From Flaccisagitta enflata (Eukaryota; Chaetognatha; Sagittoidea; Aphragmophora): a stretch of 64,000 bases of DNA. Under the pieces are notes generated by a model, which was not told the origin of the DNA, made no database searches, and saw nothing but the letters and a program-made list of their open reading frames with translations. The stretch covers positions 52,452,001 to 52,516,000 of the forward strand of contig OZ231126.1 of the NCBI GenBank assembly GCA_965153355.1, read 5' to 3'. Position numbers and translations under genes: made by a program. Positions 1 through 16,369 of this stretch are shown here, one piece after another (the first letter of the stretch is position 1; each line of letters begins with the position of its first letter).

Positions 1-140
1 CGTCAGAGGATGGACCACGAGCACGGAGGAGGAGGAAGAAGAGCTATCGAGGTTCTTTGCAGCCGACGGGTGACCATCATTCGTCGTCGTCGTCGAGGGG
101 AGTTTGCTTTCAACCAACATGACGATGACTGCGAATGAAG
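1..140 (+). other. Possible 3' end of an upstream gene
   Basis: The first ~140 bases are GC-rich and purine-rich, unlike the AT-rich DNA after them. Frame 2 reads an acidic tail (a run of six Glu, then LSRFFAADG) ending at a TGA near base 71. Frames 1 and 3 stay open to about 136 and 121. A canonical AATAAA follows at 333-338. This would fit the last coding segment and 3' UTR of a plus-strand gene whose body lies left of the window. No homology is recognised, so the frame and even the coding status are guesses. Confidence 0.2.
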
Positions 141-332
141 ATGGACTGTTCCCACGTTTTCAGTCTATAGAACATGACGTAAATGACATGTTCTTGCCTC
201 TCTCAAATCGTGACTGCGACGCGCCCTCCGCTCAATCGCTGTTAAATGGTAATTTGATAATTCGTGACAACGATTAATATCGTGAAACATCAGGTATAAT
301 CGTTCATCGAATACGCGCTTTACGATGATAGA

Positions 333-338
333 AATAAA
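333..338 (+). promoter_or_regulatory. Possible polyadenylation signal AATAAA
   Basis: A canonical hexamer about 200 bases after the possible terminal exon at the window start. The surrounding DNA is AT-rich, so chance occurrence is quite possible. Confidence 0.2.
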
Positions 339-2106
339 AATGTAATCATCTTAGTCTTTTGTAACTAACAAAAAAAAGTATCATTGATGAAAAAAGCGAT
401 GTTATGACATGAAGATCTTAGTTAAAGATTCGACTTATTGGTGACTTAAGCAGAGTCAGACAGGCAAACCGATTAATAGGCAGACAGAAAGTCCGATGGA
501 TCTAGAGGAACAGACAGATAGATTGAAGGGGAAGACTAAACAACCCCTTGGGCTTGGGATAACAAGAGCGCACCAAAAAGAGGAATTGCCGTTGAAATTC
601 CTAAGGCGATGGGGGCGTTTAGAAACAATTTTGATGAATGTCGATGATAATCCCACGAGAAAAAAAAAACTCGGCTCTGAAAAAATGGGAATATTCTTTT
701 TGTGGGAAGAAAAAAATGGTCCTGAAGAGAATTGAGCGAATTGAGTTAGTTTTCAGAAAAAAAAGACCTCGAATGGACTTAGTTGGCACTTAAAATAGAA
801 AAGAGAGAAAGGGAAGAAAATGACCAAATTCTTAGATCTGCGACCCTGAAATCCCCTTTTTAAGTTGCAAAATGGTTAGCAGAAAGGAATAAGGCGACAA
901 GGGAGGATACGTTGCATCGCTCGGGTATATGTATGAACGGTAACATGACAATCATCGCTATTTATCAACTTTTTATGCACCCTATGAAAGTTCTGTAATT
1001 CTTTCTTGGTACGAGGTAATACAACCGTTGAAAAGAACTTCAACTGCTTTGAAAATTTATCCTTTAAGAGAATGAGAGTTAGATAAGCTGCCGTGTCACT
1101 GAGGAGAGCAGAATGTCTAAATTATCACGAGTGACACGCTTCATAATTTTAAACTATTTTTGTTTATTTCTAAATTCTAAATTACATAACAGATAGAATC
1201 AAAGTATCACATGGAGAAGAAGTGAAGAGTTTCCTTTGTTGCGGTCTTACTCAGCCTTCGCACAAGGCGTTTAACCGAACCAAAACTTTTCATTTGCCAT
1301 TTTCAACAAGCTTGCGTGATAAGAATATAAAATGTATTCCTACACTCTAGCTAGAATAAATAATTACTTTAACAATTCATGTAAGAGGGGAGGGAAATGG
1401 CTATACGATGCATTGAAACGTACAACATGCGACATATAGACATATCATTCACAACACCCAATATAGGGCATAGGGGCGTGAAACACAAGGGTTCACTTTT
1501 ACTCCCGGAACACGAAGACATGTCTAGACACAGGCTTATTCACGAAGACATGTCTAGACACTGGCTTATTCATTGATGTCAAAACACTTGTGACACGGAG
1601 TCCCTTGCATCATGCACCACGAAGGAAGGCTCAGACAATGGATACATGTCAGTGTCACTAAAAGTAAGAAATCACTGTCAGACGCATCAGGTGATATAGG
1701 AATTTTTATCAAAAATGGGGTATACAGGCCAAAAAATTAAGACCGGAGAATGCAGGCAGAAGTACGACGAAAACTTCGGTCAAGTGCAAAGGTTCAGTAG
1801 TGCTTAACGGTGTCATCCGTCGCCAACACTAATAACGACAAGGTTTCGCAAAGAAAAGGTTTCGCAAAGAAAGCCACTCCTGAGAACGATGGATGACCTT
1901 TCAATCTCATACGGCAGTCACAAATCAGCACCGTCGAGCAGATCGAGAAACATTCGGAAATCGTCCTTGTGATTGACGTTATCTCCTCCATCGTCTTCAT
2001 GGTCGCTGCCGTCATCATCGTAGTCGTCGTCGTCGTCGTCGTCGTCGTCGTCTTGTCCGTTGATGAGGATGAGGAAGAGGTGCATAAGGGACTCCCGGGC
2101 CGGATG
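339..2106. other. Gene-free AT-rich stretch with one 30-bp tandem duplication
   Basis: No supported exon. The only clear structure is a 30-bp direct duplication at 1511-1540 and 1541-1570, starting CACGAAGACATGTCTAGACA and differing at one base. The right end is presumably the 3' UTR and downstream flank of the minus-strand RCBTB gene; no AATAAA in that orientation was noticed. Confidence 0.5.
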
Positions 2107-7803
<5,697 letters not shown>

Positions 7804-8421
7804 GACTATTTTTGTGTAGAATGTTGGCGAGCGAGGATGTGATTGAGCGAGAGTGAATGCGAATGAAATAGAGAATGCTTTTCGTTATGTTACGTCAGGA
7901 GTTAGTGGCAAGAGAGGAGCAAAGAAAAACTGCAACTGGTGTTAAAGTTCTTTATCCAAGCCAAAGGGAATGATGTAAATCGACGAATACGACAAGTTTT
8001 GTGTTTGTTTTAGTCAATGAGCGATAAGATCCAAAATTGGACAGGTGGCGGAATTGAAAAGATATGTTCGGGAATGTGTTATTCATGGTGCATAATTTGT
8101 CTTCAATTTCAGTGGGTGTGAGACAAAATTGTTAGTCCTGGAGTTTAAAAAATAGGCAAAATAACAGCACATTTGCATGAATGTAAATGGATTAAATCGG
8201 AAATGGGGGGGGGGGTCCTTTATCGAGATCAGATCTTGGGAACAACATGCCGAACTAAGATACAATGAAAACGGCAATGGTATTTTTTAACTCCCCTGTT
8301 CCACTGAAGCGAACATATGAATAATCAGCTCTCATCCTTGCAAATGTTAATTGTTCATGATCATGGATGCATCATAGATAAACGATAGGGAAGGAATGCG
8401 AAAGATGGTATTTGCGCGTCG
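7804..8421. other. RCBTB upstream flank, no element recognised
   Basis: This stretch holds the presumed RCBTB promoter and 5' UTR and the region 3' of the SS18L2-like gene. It is AT-rich with a short G run at about 8207-8215. No TATA box or repeat can be supported. Confidence 0.4.
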
Positions 8422-8871
8422 TCACGACGTCGCTGTAGTGATCGGCGTTGTCATCGCCGTCATCTGCATCGGTGACATGGGCGCCGTTGATATCGGCGTC
8501 GTCGCAACGGGTGTCACGACGGACACATGAGATTCCATCAAGGACGTTGACGGACCCGTCGCCGGAACCGCAGGAACGCTAACATTTTTGGCGCCACCAC
8601 CACCGATGCCCACGCCGACGCCGTTCAGTTCCGTAGTCATTACAGCCGAATCCATCTTCACGTTAGCGTCTGCCAACGTAGCCAAATACACCAAGTTCCG
8701 ATGCAAGACCTTTTGCAGTGGAAGGCATTCGGCAACTTTGCCGCGTTTCTGGTAGTCGTAAATGGTTTTGATGAGTTCCTCATTTTCTAAAAGCATCTTT
8801 TTGATGATGTCCGGATTTGGCGGTGGCGGAGTTTTAAGTGGATGAGGATTACTGAACGCGTAAGCGGACAT
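8422..8871 (-). CDS. SS18L2: SS18-like (SSXT family) protein, SS18L2-type, single exon
   Basis: A 149-residue frame starts at ATG (8871-8869) and ends at TGA (8424-8422). Residues about 18-70 match the SSXT/SNH N-terminal domain: PPPPNPDIIKKMLLENEELI, YQKRGKVAECLPLQ, then HRNLVYLATLADAN. The HRNL(V/I)YLATLAD signature is closest to SS18L2, a short paralogue of SS18. In SS18 this domain binds the core SWI/SNF (BAF) ATPase complex in the nucleus, so a role as chromatin-remodelling cofactor is inferred. Vertebrate SS18L2 stops soon after the domain at about 77 residues. This protein adds ~70 residues rich in Val, Pro, Thr, Gly and Met, without the Gln/Tyr-rich QPGY repeats of full SS18. The frame is self-contained with no intron. 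Confidence 0.85.
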   Translation of the reverse strand: MSAYAFSNPHPLKTPPPPNPDIIKKMLLENEELIKTIYDYQKRGKVAECLPLQKVLHRNLVYLATLADANVKMDSAVMTTELNGVGVGIGGGGAKNVSVPAVPATGPSTSLMESHVSVVTPVATTPISTAPMSPMQMTAMTTPITTATS

Positions 8872-9337
8872 TTTTGTGAAATTTTTTTTTCCTTCGAAGT
8901 TTTAGAGCAAGTCGTCTTGAATGAGAGAAATGGCCAAAATCCGATCAGCACAGTGGCCCTTCTATTTCTCTCCTCCAAATCAAGAACTAACTTTTTGACA
9001 AAATTTCTGTGGTTTTCGCCTTTCAAAAAATTAGGATTAATGAAGTGATCGAAAGGTTCATTTTTAAACAACACTCAAAATAAATTGACCGTAGAATACA
9101 GATAAATTCTCCGTGCAACTCGAGTTTGTATCGATTTTGACTAAAGTTTCCAATGAAAATACATTGTATAATAAAGAGAATGTAAAACGGTAATTTGATC
9201 ACGACGACGCCAAAACACTTGTCAACATTCACCAACGATATCACAGCTGTTTAACACCAGTGCCTTTCATTCGCATTCATAAGTAGATTTTGCCAATCAA
9301 GTGGTGATCCACAGTTTTTGCCCACGAATGAATCTAG

Positions 9338-9498
9338 AACAAGGCCGGATACACGGCCAATACCAGCCGCGGACGGGTGGGCAGGGGCGGAAATGTGCGT
9401 TTTCACACTTTCCAACTCGATCACCACCGACCGACCGACAGACGACCAACGGACGGACGGACGGACAAAGCCTCTCATAGAGTCGCTTGTCCGCGACT
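9338..9498 (-). mobile_element. Helentron-like element, subfamily A
   Basis: On the plus strand it opens with AACAAGGCCGGATACACGGCC (the end hairpin reversed), then CCGCGGACGGGTGGGCAGGGGC, a run of GACC/GACG repeats, and GAGTCGCTTGTCCGCGACT. It is therefore a complete copy on the minus strand. It lies between the SS18L2-like and KDSR genes. Confidence 0.8.
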
Positions 9499-9580
9499 AA
9501 ACAGCGCTCCGATCTAAATGATCCATTATCAAAATCGCGTCGCCGAACTCTCAATTCATGCATTCTTTGTCATTCTTTTT

Positions 9581-9709
9581 AGGTGCGACAAAGCTTCTCT
9601 ATAAATGGCGGTGTCCGTTGGTTGGTCATTCGGTCGGTTGGTCTTGGTCGGGTAATGCATTCGTTCAGCGATCCACAAGTCGCACCTTATTGGCCTACTT
9701 GGCCTTGTT
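9581..9709 (+). mobile_element. Helentron-like element, subfamily D, overlapping the KDSR stop
   Basis: The start AGGTGCGAC (9581-9589) is mirrored by GTCGCACCT (9679-9687). It is followed by the hairpin GGCC-TACTT-GGCC and TTGTT ending at 9709. The interior carries the family block CTCTATAA.....GTCCGTTGGTTGG. A related element at 52828-53110 has the same 3' end (TTATTGGCC...ACTTGGCCTTGTT). Its last 15 bases, read on the minus strand, are exactly the final four codons plus stop of KDSR. Confidence 0.8.
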
Positions 9710-10813
9710 TTGCTCTCTCAACACTTTCCACTTGCGGCAAATGCCATCGAAGGTGGCCAAATAAAACAATCCGACGATTCTAAAAACGGACATGAAAACA
9801 AACTGAACGACGATTTCGACGACGGAAGACGCCGGCGACATTCCGGCGGTCAACGTCCCGAGCATAAATCCGTCCAGACCGAACGTGCAAAAGAAGTTGC
9901 CGGCTTCCAAATCGTCGATCATCCTCTTGGCGACGTCTTCCGGCTCGAACAATCCGGCCGTGGCCGAGATTTCCTTCGTCTCTTCCGGCAGTGATTTCGA
10001 TTCTTCGGCGAATCCGGGCGTGTTGGTATCCGGCGGGAAAGCCAAAGTGACGAACACGTTGTGGGGTTTCGTCTCCATGAGTAGAGCCTCCGCGAAACCA
10101 CGAAGGGCGAATTTGGCGGCCGAGTAAGCGGTGTAGCCGTAAAGTCCTAATTGACCGGCTTGCGAGGATACGAAGAGGATGCGGCCGCGTTGACGTGTTT
10201 TCATTTCCGTCAATACGGCGCGCGTGGAATAGACGGCGCTGAAATAGTTGAGACGCATGAGATCATCGAATCGTTCGGGTGGCGTTTGATCGAATGCGGC
10301 ACCGGGTCCGCTGCCGGCGCAGTTAATCAGCGCCGCGACATGTCCGCGGCCAATGAAACGACGCTCCATACTCAACGCCGCTTCCGTCATCGCCCGTTCG
10401 ACAGTGACGCAGTCTTTGGCCACATCGCAGGAGAGATACGCCACGCGTCCGTCGTCGTTAGTCACTCCGCAGCGATGTAATACTTCGTTTTTGGCCCGTT
10501 CGAGTTTTTTCTCATCCCGCGCGATCAGAGTCACATGAGCGCCGCGACGCACGCATTCTTTAGCGCACGCGAGGCCTATACCGGACGATCCTCCCGTGAT
10601 GATCACGTGTTGATTGGAAATGGAAGTCTTTCGTGGAAAAGAGCGGGAGAGGACGAAATAAAGCAATAGTAAGACGCTGAGGACGGCGGAGAGGAAAAAG
10701 GAAGAAGTCCACGTCATGCCGCGAGTTGAGACGAAAAGGGAATGGAAGGAGGCGATTATCAAATTATAGACATAAACGGCAAACGCCGGAATTGCCTCGA
10801 CAAGCGTCGCCAT
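9695..10813 (-). CDS. KDSR: 3-ketodihydrosphingosine reductase, intronless
   Basis: One uninterrupted 372-residue frame runs from ATG (10813) to TAG (9697-9695). KDSR reduces 3-ketodihydrosphingosine to dihydrosphingosine with NADPH, the second step of de novo sphingolipid synthesis at the ER membrane. A transmembrane segment lies at about residues 33-57. It is followed by the short-chain dehydrogenase fold: cofactor motif TGGSSGIG (73-80), NCAG (164-167), catalytic Ser216/217, Tyr230 and Lys234 in QLGLYGYTAYSAAK, and the family motif PPDTNTPGFAEE (260-271). A hydrophobic C-terminal segment lies at 331-356. Length is about 40 residues above the human protein, mainly at the N terminus. Vertebrate KDSR genes have many introns, so the single exon is notable. 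The last residues NKAK and the stop come from a transposon end. Confidence 0.95.
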   Translation of the reverse strand: MATLVEAIPAFAVYVYNLIIASFHSLFVSTRGMTWTSSFFLSAVLSVLLLLYFVLSRSFPRKTSISNQHVIITGGSSGIGLACAKECVRRGAHVTLIARDEKKLERAKNEVLHRCGVTNDDGRVAYLSCDVAKDCVTVERAMTEAALSMERRFIGRGHVAALINCAGSGPGAAFDQTPPERFDDLMRLNYFSAVYSTRAVLTEMKTRQRGRILFVSSQAGQLGLYGYTAYSAAKFALRGFAEALLMETKPHNVFVTLAFPPDTNTPGFAEESKSLPEETKEISATAGLFEPEDVAKRMIDDLEAGNFFCTFGLDGFMLGTLTAGMSPASSVVEIVVQFVFMSVFRIVGLFYLATFDGICRKWKVLREQNKAK

Positions 10814-10915
10814 CGTCTATCACACAGCGCGGCGTTGACAGCTCCTCTTACGAACAAGAAGTAGCCTGGGAACAAATAATTAAGGTTGTGAAAGACAATA
10901 ATTCTTTTTTTTTTT

Positions 10916-11111
10916 AGTTGCGGACACGCAACTCTATAAGAGGCTTTGTCCGTCCGTCGGTCCGTCCGTCCGTGAACACGAGTCGATAAGTGCGAAAATG
11001 AGTGTTTTAGATGCCCTTTGTGTATGAGAGTGGGGGACTTGGGGTGTGGATGGGGGTTGGATGCCCCTGCCCACCCGTCCGCAACGATATTGTGACCCTG
11101 CGTCACTTGTT
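10916..11111 (+). mobile_element. Helentron-like element, subfamily B, upstream of KDSR
   Basis: It starts AGTTGCGGACACGCAACT after a T run, then CTATAAGAGGCTTTGTCCGT. It ends with CCCACCCGTCCGCAAC, hairpin GTGAC-CCTGC-GTCAC, then TTGTT. Compared with subfamily A, both the start and its inverted subterminal copy carry the same substitution (GTTGCGG/CCGCAAC instead of GTCGCGG/CCGCGAC). It lies about 100 bp upstream of the KDSR start codon, so it may sit within the promoter. Confidence 0.85.
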
Positions 11112-11242
11112 TTATTGAAACTGATCCAAGAAGGATTTCTCACGGGAAGGCCCCTGAGGGACTCTTGGATGGCCTGCTGGGGGGTTATGATTACAATCAT
11201 ATGACGTGCTTTTTTTTTTTTGTTTAGTTTTTTTGTTTTTTT

Positions 11243-11400
11243 AGTTGCGGACACGCAACTCTATAAGAGGCTTTGTCCGTTCGTTGGTCTGTCCGTTGGT
11301 CCGTGGTGATCGAGTTAGAAAGTGTGAAAACGCGCATTTCCGCCGCGGCGTGGGGACGTGGGAGGCGGTCAATTTGTTCGACAGTGAGATTTTTTTTTTT
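11243..11400 (+). mobile_element. Helentron-like element, subfamily B, 3'-truncated
   Basis: The start AGTTGCGGACACGCAACTCT and the body through GTGATCGAGTTAGAAAGTGT match the family. The CCCACCC block and the hairpin end are missing; the sequence departs after about 11345. Confidence 0.65.
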
Positions 11401-12179
11401 TCTGAAAAAGAAGGGGAGAACATGGCAAGCAAAATCAGCAACAGACGAGATTGCATCAACATAAAAAAGTAACAGCATTATTTTTGTATCAGAAGATAAA
11501 ATAAAATATAAGTACATAGAAAGGCACAAATGGAATCACAGAAGACGATACAGTGTCCCCAGATGATTTTTGGAGCTACTATCCAAGTTGATGGCTGTTA
11601 CTATCTAGATAGTAGCTAGATTTTTTCCTTCACTATCTAGTTTATTATCTAAACATAAAGATTATACTACAAAGCAGCGCCGACATAGCTGCAACTGCTT
11701 TTAAAGCTTAATTTTGCTCAGTCCTTTGAAATGCACTTGAATATAGTTGGTGTGAATGTTTGTATGATTATTTCTATGTTTGTATGACAAATTGACAGCT
11801 TGGAAGCTTTTGACCTGATGTGCTCAGATCCTTCACATTTGTTGGGTAGATACACCACTTCATAACAAAAGAAATTCCCTATATATCATACTTATCATTC
11901 AAAACATATATTTTGGCTCACACAATTTTTTGTAGTAAAATATAGGGAAGAGAAACAAGAGGAGGATAATCAAATCTTTCCTGTGTATTTTCTATAGGAT
12001 ATGCAAAGGGTCCAGGTTTTGTGTTATATCATCAGCTAAAAATTGTATAGAGGCCAATTTACCAATTAGCAGCCAGGATATAATTTTTTAGCCAAGAGTG
12101 GTTCTCGCTTGTTTTTATCTTTATTTATGATTGATTTGACCCAAAAGAAGAATTAGATATTGTAAAAGATAGCAATTAA

Positions 12180-12642
12180 ACCCCAGGGGTTGCTTGGGGT
12201 TTAACCTTGAGTTAACAAGCAACCCCAGCTCTAGGTTTGCTCAGAGTTGCTCAGGGTTGCTCTGGTTTTGCACGGGGCACATCTCGAATAGCTCTGCAGA
12301 TTTCCTCCCTGTCCGCCCGGTGATCTATGTTGATTCCCGGCTTCAAACTTTCACTTCTCAGTGCTTACCTACGCTTAGAAAATATCACAACTTGATAGTT
12401 GCAAATTCAGGTGGACCGAGTCTTTCTGTTACAATACAAACATCCATGTTAAAGTGGACAGAAGAAGATTTGCATACAAAAACTTTCGGGGCAGATTCCC
12501 GGCTTCTTTTGGGAGTCCCGGAATGTAATCAGTAAGCTTAGTTTACACAGAGAAATCTAAGGTGAAGAACTAGAAAACAAAAAGCGTCGCATAATTTGCA
12601 ACGATGATTCGAGCATGATTATATACTCATGCGAAAGCTGCT

Positions 12643-12706
<64 letters not shown>

Positions 12707-12863
12707 CAGAAAGACAGACAGAAAGACAGACAGACGCATACACACACACAGTGGCAAAAAAAAATCCAACGTAGTCTTATAGTATTAAGTTTGTACTCGC
12801 ATTAAACACAATTCTGTTACTCTGTCCTTAGGAGTGTGTGTGTGTATGTGGTATCTCTCTCTA

Positions 12864-12927
<64 letters not shown>

Positions 12928-13080
12928 GCATTTCAGACGATCACTTTAACCCAAAAGAAACCATGACGTTGCTCTCTCAATGTGTCTCTTCTTCTCTCTC
13001 TCTTTCCCTCATATTTAGAGAAAAAGAAATGTAGAATCAGATGACCCACGCATTAAACATGATCGTGTAACGCTGCCCGT

Positions 13081-13147
<67 letters not shown>

Positions 13148-13740
13148 CCCTCACTCTTCTCTGCACTCTCAGCGTATCGGTTGGTCACTCCATCGCATAG
13201 AAAAGTGTGACGTATTTTTGCCAGCGCGTCATGAGTATTTTGATTGGAAACTAAGCTTACTTAAAAACTGGGCATACTGAAAAAATAAGTTATTGAATGC
13301 GTCCGCCCCGAAAGTGTATAAATGAAGCGGGCTTTGATTTTTGACATCTTCCGACCTGATCAATAAAAACTAATGAAAATGGATACTGAATACTGGCGAG
13401 TATATTGATGATCAGCGATGGAGATTTTGTTACAAAAAAAAGTAAGGGGGAAGAGCAAGATGAGAAAAAATCTCCGGGGCGGACCGGGGCGGAGCGGACC
13501 GGAAAATTGCGCCTCCGTGCTTGCTATTTCGTAGGGTGCGGGGTTGCTCTGGGTTTGCTCGGGATTGCTTCAGGCTGCTGGGGGTTGCTCGGGGTTGCAT
13601 TGTTAGAAACAATGACTACACTATGATCAATAACAGTAGTGCTTCTCTACATAACAAACAATAACATCAACCCAGAGCAACCCCCAGCAACCTTGAGCAA
13701 CCCTGAGCAAAACCTGAGCAATTCCATGCAACCTCAGGGT
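12180..13740. mobile_element. TTAA-bounded element nested in the hAT-like element
   Basis: TTAA flanks both ends (12176-12179 and 13741-13744). The ends are ACCCCAGGGGTTGCTTGG and, in reverse complement, ACCCTGAGGTTGCATGG, an imperfect terminal repeat. Subterminal regions on both sides are built of short GGTTGCTC-type repeats, facing opposite ways. TTAA duplication and CCC-type ends are typical of piggyBac-like elements. No transposase frame is visible, so it is non-autonomous or misassigned. Confidence 0.55.
12639..13144. repeat. Cluster of GA/CT microsatellites
   Basis: Three dinucleotide arrays: (GA)n about 12639-12698, (CT)n about 12860-12925 and (CT)n about 13082-13144, all inside the nested TTAA element. 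GACA/GAAAGACA repeats adjoin the first. Confidence 0.95.
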
Positions 13741-14207
13741 TTAATCCCACTGTTTTATGTTACAGATTACGTGATGTAGTAACCTTGTCTAAATTTCATA
13801 TCACTCAAGTCATAATTTTTCATTTGAATAGACTTACAATAAAAAAATGAAATTCTAATTATTTTCAAATTAGTACTTTCAAATTAGTACTTTATTCTGT
13901 TGATCAGAAATGATTTTATACATAACTTTAACCAGAATCTAAGTTAAATAAACTCATAAGTGAAATTAAGTTATTTTTCAAAAAAAAATTTTTATGAATT
14001 TTTATTGATTAGACAATTATCTTTAAATTTTACTAACAAAAACTTAAAAATTTAAAAAAATTCTTAGTATCCAGCACTATCTAAAAAAATTTATTTAGTA
14101 TCCAGATTAGTAGCTGGTATCCAGAATATTTTTTTACTATCTAAGATACCTCCGTTACTATCCAGATCTAGCTACTAACTATCCAACTTGGGGACACTGA
14201 GACGATA

Positions 14208-15036
14208 GACGAAATAACGATTTAAAGTTCACCATCAACATTTGGCGCAGTGAGATTGAACATTTGTTTTAGCTTGGGGAACAGAAGAAACGCCATCTGT
14301 TTCAAATCTTAAAAAAAAATTTCGCTGAAGCATAGGCGGAGCGTGGGTGGAGCTTAGAAGAAAGCAGAGGGGAGATTTGGGCAGATTCACCAATGAGAAT
14401 GTGTTGTCCCTGACAGCGGAATGGTAATTGGTCAAATTCCACTCACCAACAAAGCAACTTGGGCGGAGCTTAATTACAGTCAAGATGATCTATCCAATGA
14501 AGTAGAAAGACAGGTTGAAGCGGATAACAAACACGAAGATTGCACCAATCAAACAGCAGAAAACAGAAGCCTCATTCATTTCAGTGGGAGGAGCATCGAG
14601 GAGAGGACGGAAAAGAGTAAAATAATTCTATCGACGTTAAGAGGATTGTAAAATACAGATTGTATTAGCTGAGGAAGAGCAAGCGAGGAAAAGCTGCAAG
14701 CCGGTAAGCAGAGATGGGTGGTGGGGAATCGAAGAAAGGAACCGCATATGGAGGTGGGTACGAGAAATATCTGAATTTTTTATATTTATTTATTTATTTA
14801 TTTATTTATATTTATTTGTTCTTTTCCTTCCCATCTCTTACAGAAATTTTTTTCTGAATTCTCTGCAGTTCCGCATTAATTTCGACCTTTCATTTCCAAT
14901 ACTTGATATACTCAGGTGAAGGAAGAGAAAAGATACTTTTCATCGAGTACGTATTTGCGTCACTGACAGGATTGAAGATGATGTTTACTTTTAAGGATTG
15001 AAGATGATGTTTACTTTTAAGTTTTTTTGAGAGTTT
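14208..15036. other. No gene recognised; TTTA repeat
   Basis: AT-rich DNA with a short TTTA array near 14785-14815 and a ~25-bp direct repeat (AAGGATTGAAGATGATGTTTAC) around 14968-15017. No exon can be supported. Confidence 0.4.
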
Positions 15037-15408
15037 TAGGTCGCGTGCACGCGACTTTCCATCCTGCTTTGACTGCTGTTCGGTCACCATTAGCGGGTGG
15101 GTTTAGGGCAACTCTAGAACTTGCTGTATCTGTCCATTGGTCTATCAGACGGTAACTTTTTTTCAAGATATGAGCGGTTTTTGCCATACTGCCCACCAGC
15201 GGCGTATTTGAAGGGGCTTCCGCAGCTGCCGCGGCAGCTGTTCTATTTCGGACAGGATCGATGTCGGACAGACAGACAAAGGAAAGAAGAAGAAGAAAAA
15301 GAAAAAGAAAAAGAAAAAGAAAAGGAAAAGGAAAAAGAAAAAGAAAAAGAAAAAGAAGAAGGAAAAAGAGGAGGAGGAGGAGGAGGAGGAGGAGGAGGAG
15401 GAAGAGAA

Positions 15409-15488
<80 letters not shown>

Positions 15489-16030
15489 CAGAGCGGTATT
15501 CAGAAATCGAAACTTATGTTGTTCAGTAGTATATATCAATGGGCTCCATAGGTCATGTGATTATTCATGCTATGCCATAGTCTGCGCTTTTCGCTCTGAT
15601 GGAATCCCTCTGTATCATTTTACCATTGTTATTTTTATTTATTTGGATTCCTGCTGAAAATAATTCTGCTAAACTGTCCAACGGAAAACGATTTCAGCTT
15701 ACCCCCAAATGACGCTTAAAAAGTAAAATGCAGTCATTGCCCCAAGTGTGATGAGAATTCTACGAACTTATTTAGACAAATGTTGTACTACGTAGTTACG
15801 CAATACACGCTGCTGTACCAAGTTTTGTATGGTCATATTTAGTTATATTTGGTAATAAATAGCAGTAGATATTTATGTATAGTTTTGAATAGAAATATAT
15901 AGTTATATATAGTAATAATTTTTTGTAATATAGGTCGGGCAGGGGCTTTGTCGGACATAGATTGGAGGCGGCAGCTGCTAAAATCTTGGCTCAGATACGC
16001 CGCTGCTGCCCACCTGTCTGCGACTAGGGC
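15037..16030 (+). mobile_element. Degraded Helentron-like ends around purine microsatellites
   Basis: A family-like start AGGTCGCGTGCACGCGACTT lies at about 15037. A degenerate family end (GCCCACCTGTCTGCGACTAG) lies at about 16008-16027. Between them are GAAAAA, GGA and GA repeats (about 15280-15490), and CAGCTGCCGCGGCAGCTG-like GC palindromes near 15225. It may be one long decayed element or two fragments. Confidence 0.4.
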
Positions 16031-16134
16031 CTTGAGTATATGATCCATGACCTTATTTTCTCTTTAAGATTGTCTTTTGTACAATACAGGCGGCTCTCAC
16101 TGAGGAAAAAAGTTGTAATTGTCAAATGAGAGTA

Positions 16135-16136
<2 letters not shown>

Positions 16137-16180
<44 letters not shown>

Positions 16181-16195
16181 GCGCGCGCGCGCTGA
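16137..16195. repeat. (GA)n microsatellite ending in GCGCGC
   Basis: Dinucleotide GA array followed by a short GC alternation. Confidence 0.9.
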
Positions 16196-16304
16196 AGTTT
16201 TATAAATCATTTACGTAATGTACTACCAAAAGAGGCACATATGAAAAAAATAAACATGGGAGTACATGTATGTTTGCATGTTATGCCTGTCAACTAGGAT
16301 ATTC

Positions 16305-16355
16305 GGGTGTGTCAAAAAATAAAAAGTATTTTTGATCAGATCATCAATATCAGAT
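16305..16355. mobile_element. Unbroken terminal repeat of the 9-bp-duplication element
   Basis: TCGGGTGTGTCAAAAAATAA continues as AAAGTATTTTTGATCAGATC and ATCAATATCAG. This matches, without interruption, the ~52-bp terminal repeat that is split in both ends of the element at 46701-47944. The opposite end was not found nearby, so this is a solo or truncated end. Confidence 0.7.
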
Positions 16356-16369
16356 TGGGAATCAGAAAA

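Larger units (their letters stand above)
11551..14199. mobile_element. hAT-like non-autonomous element with 8-bp target duplication
   Basis: Ends CAGTGTCCCCA (11551) and TGGGGACACTG (to 14199) form an 11-bp terminal inverted repeat up to the first mismatch. The octamer AGACGATA flanks both sides exactly (11543-11550 and 14200-14207). CA(G)-type ends with an 8-bp duplication are the hAT signature. Subterminal motifs such as ACTATCTAG and CTACTATCC recur near both ends. No transposase frame is visible in its 2.65 kb; it holds three CT/GA microsatellites and a nested TTAA-bounded element. Confidence 0.85.

Noticed and set aside
12194-12535. A 113-residue frame inside the hAT-like element, considered as transposase remnant
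   Set aside because: No hAT or piggyBac motif is visible and the frame begins in GGTTGCTC repeats.
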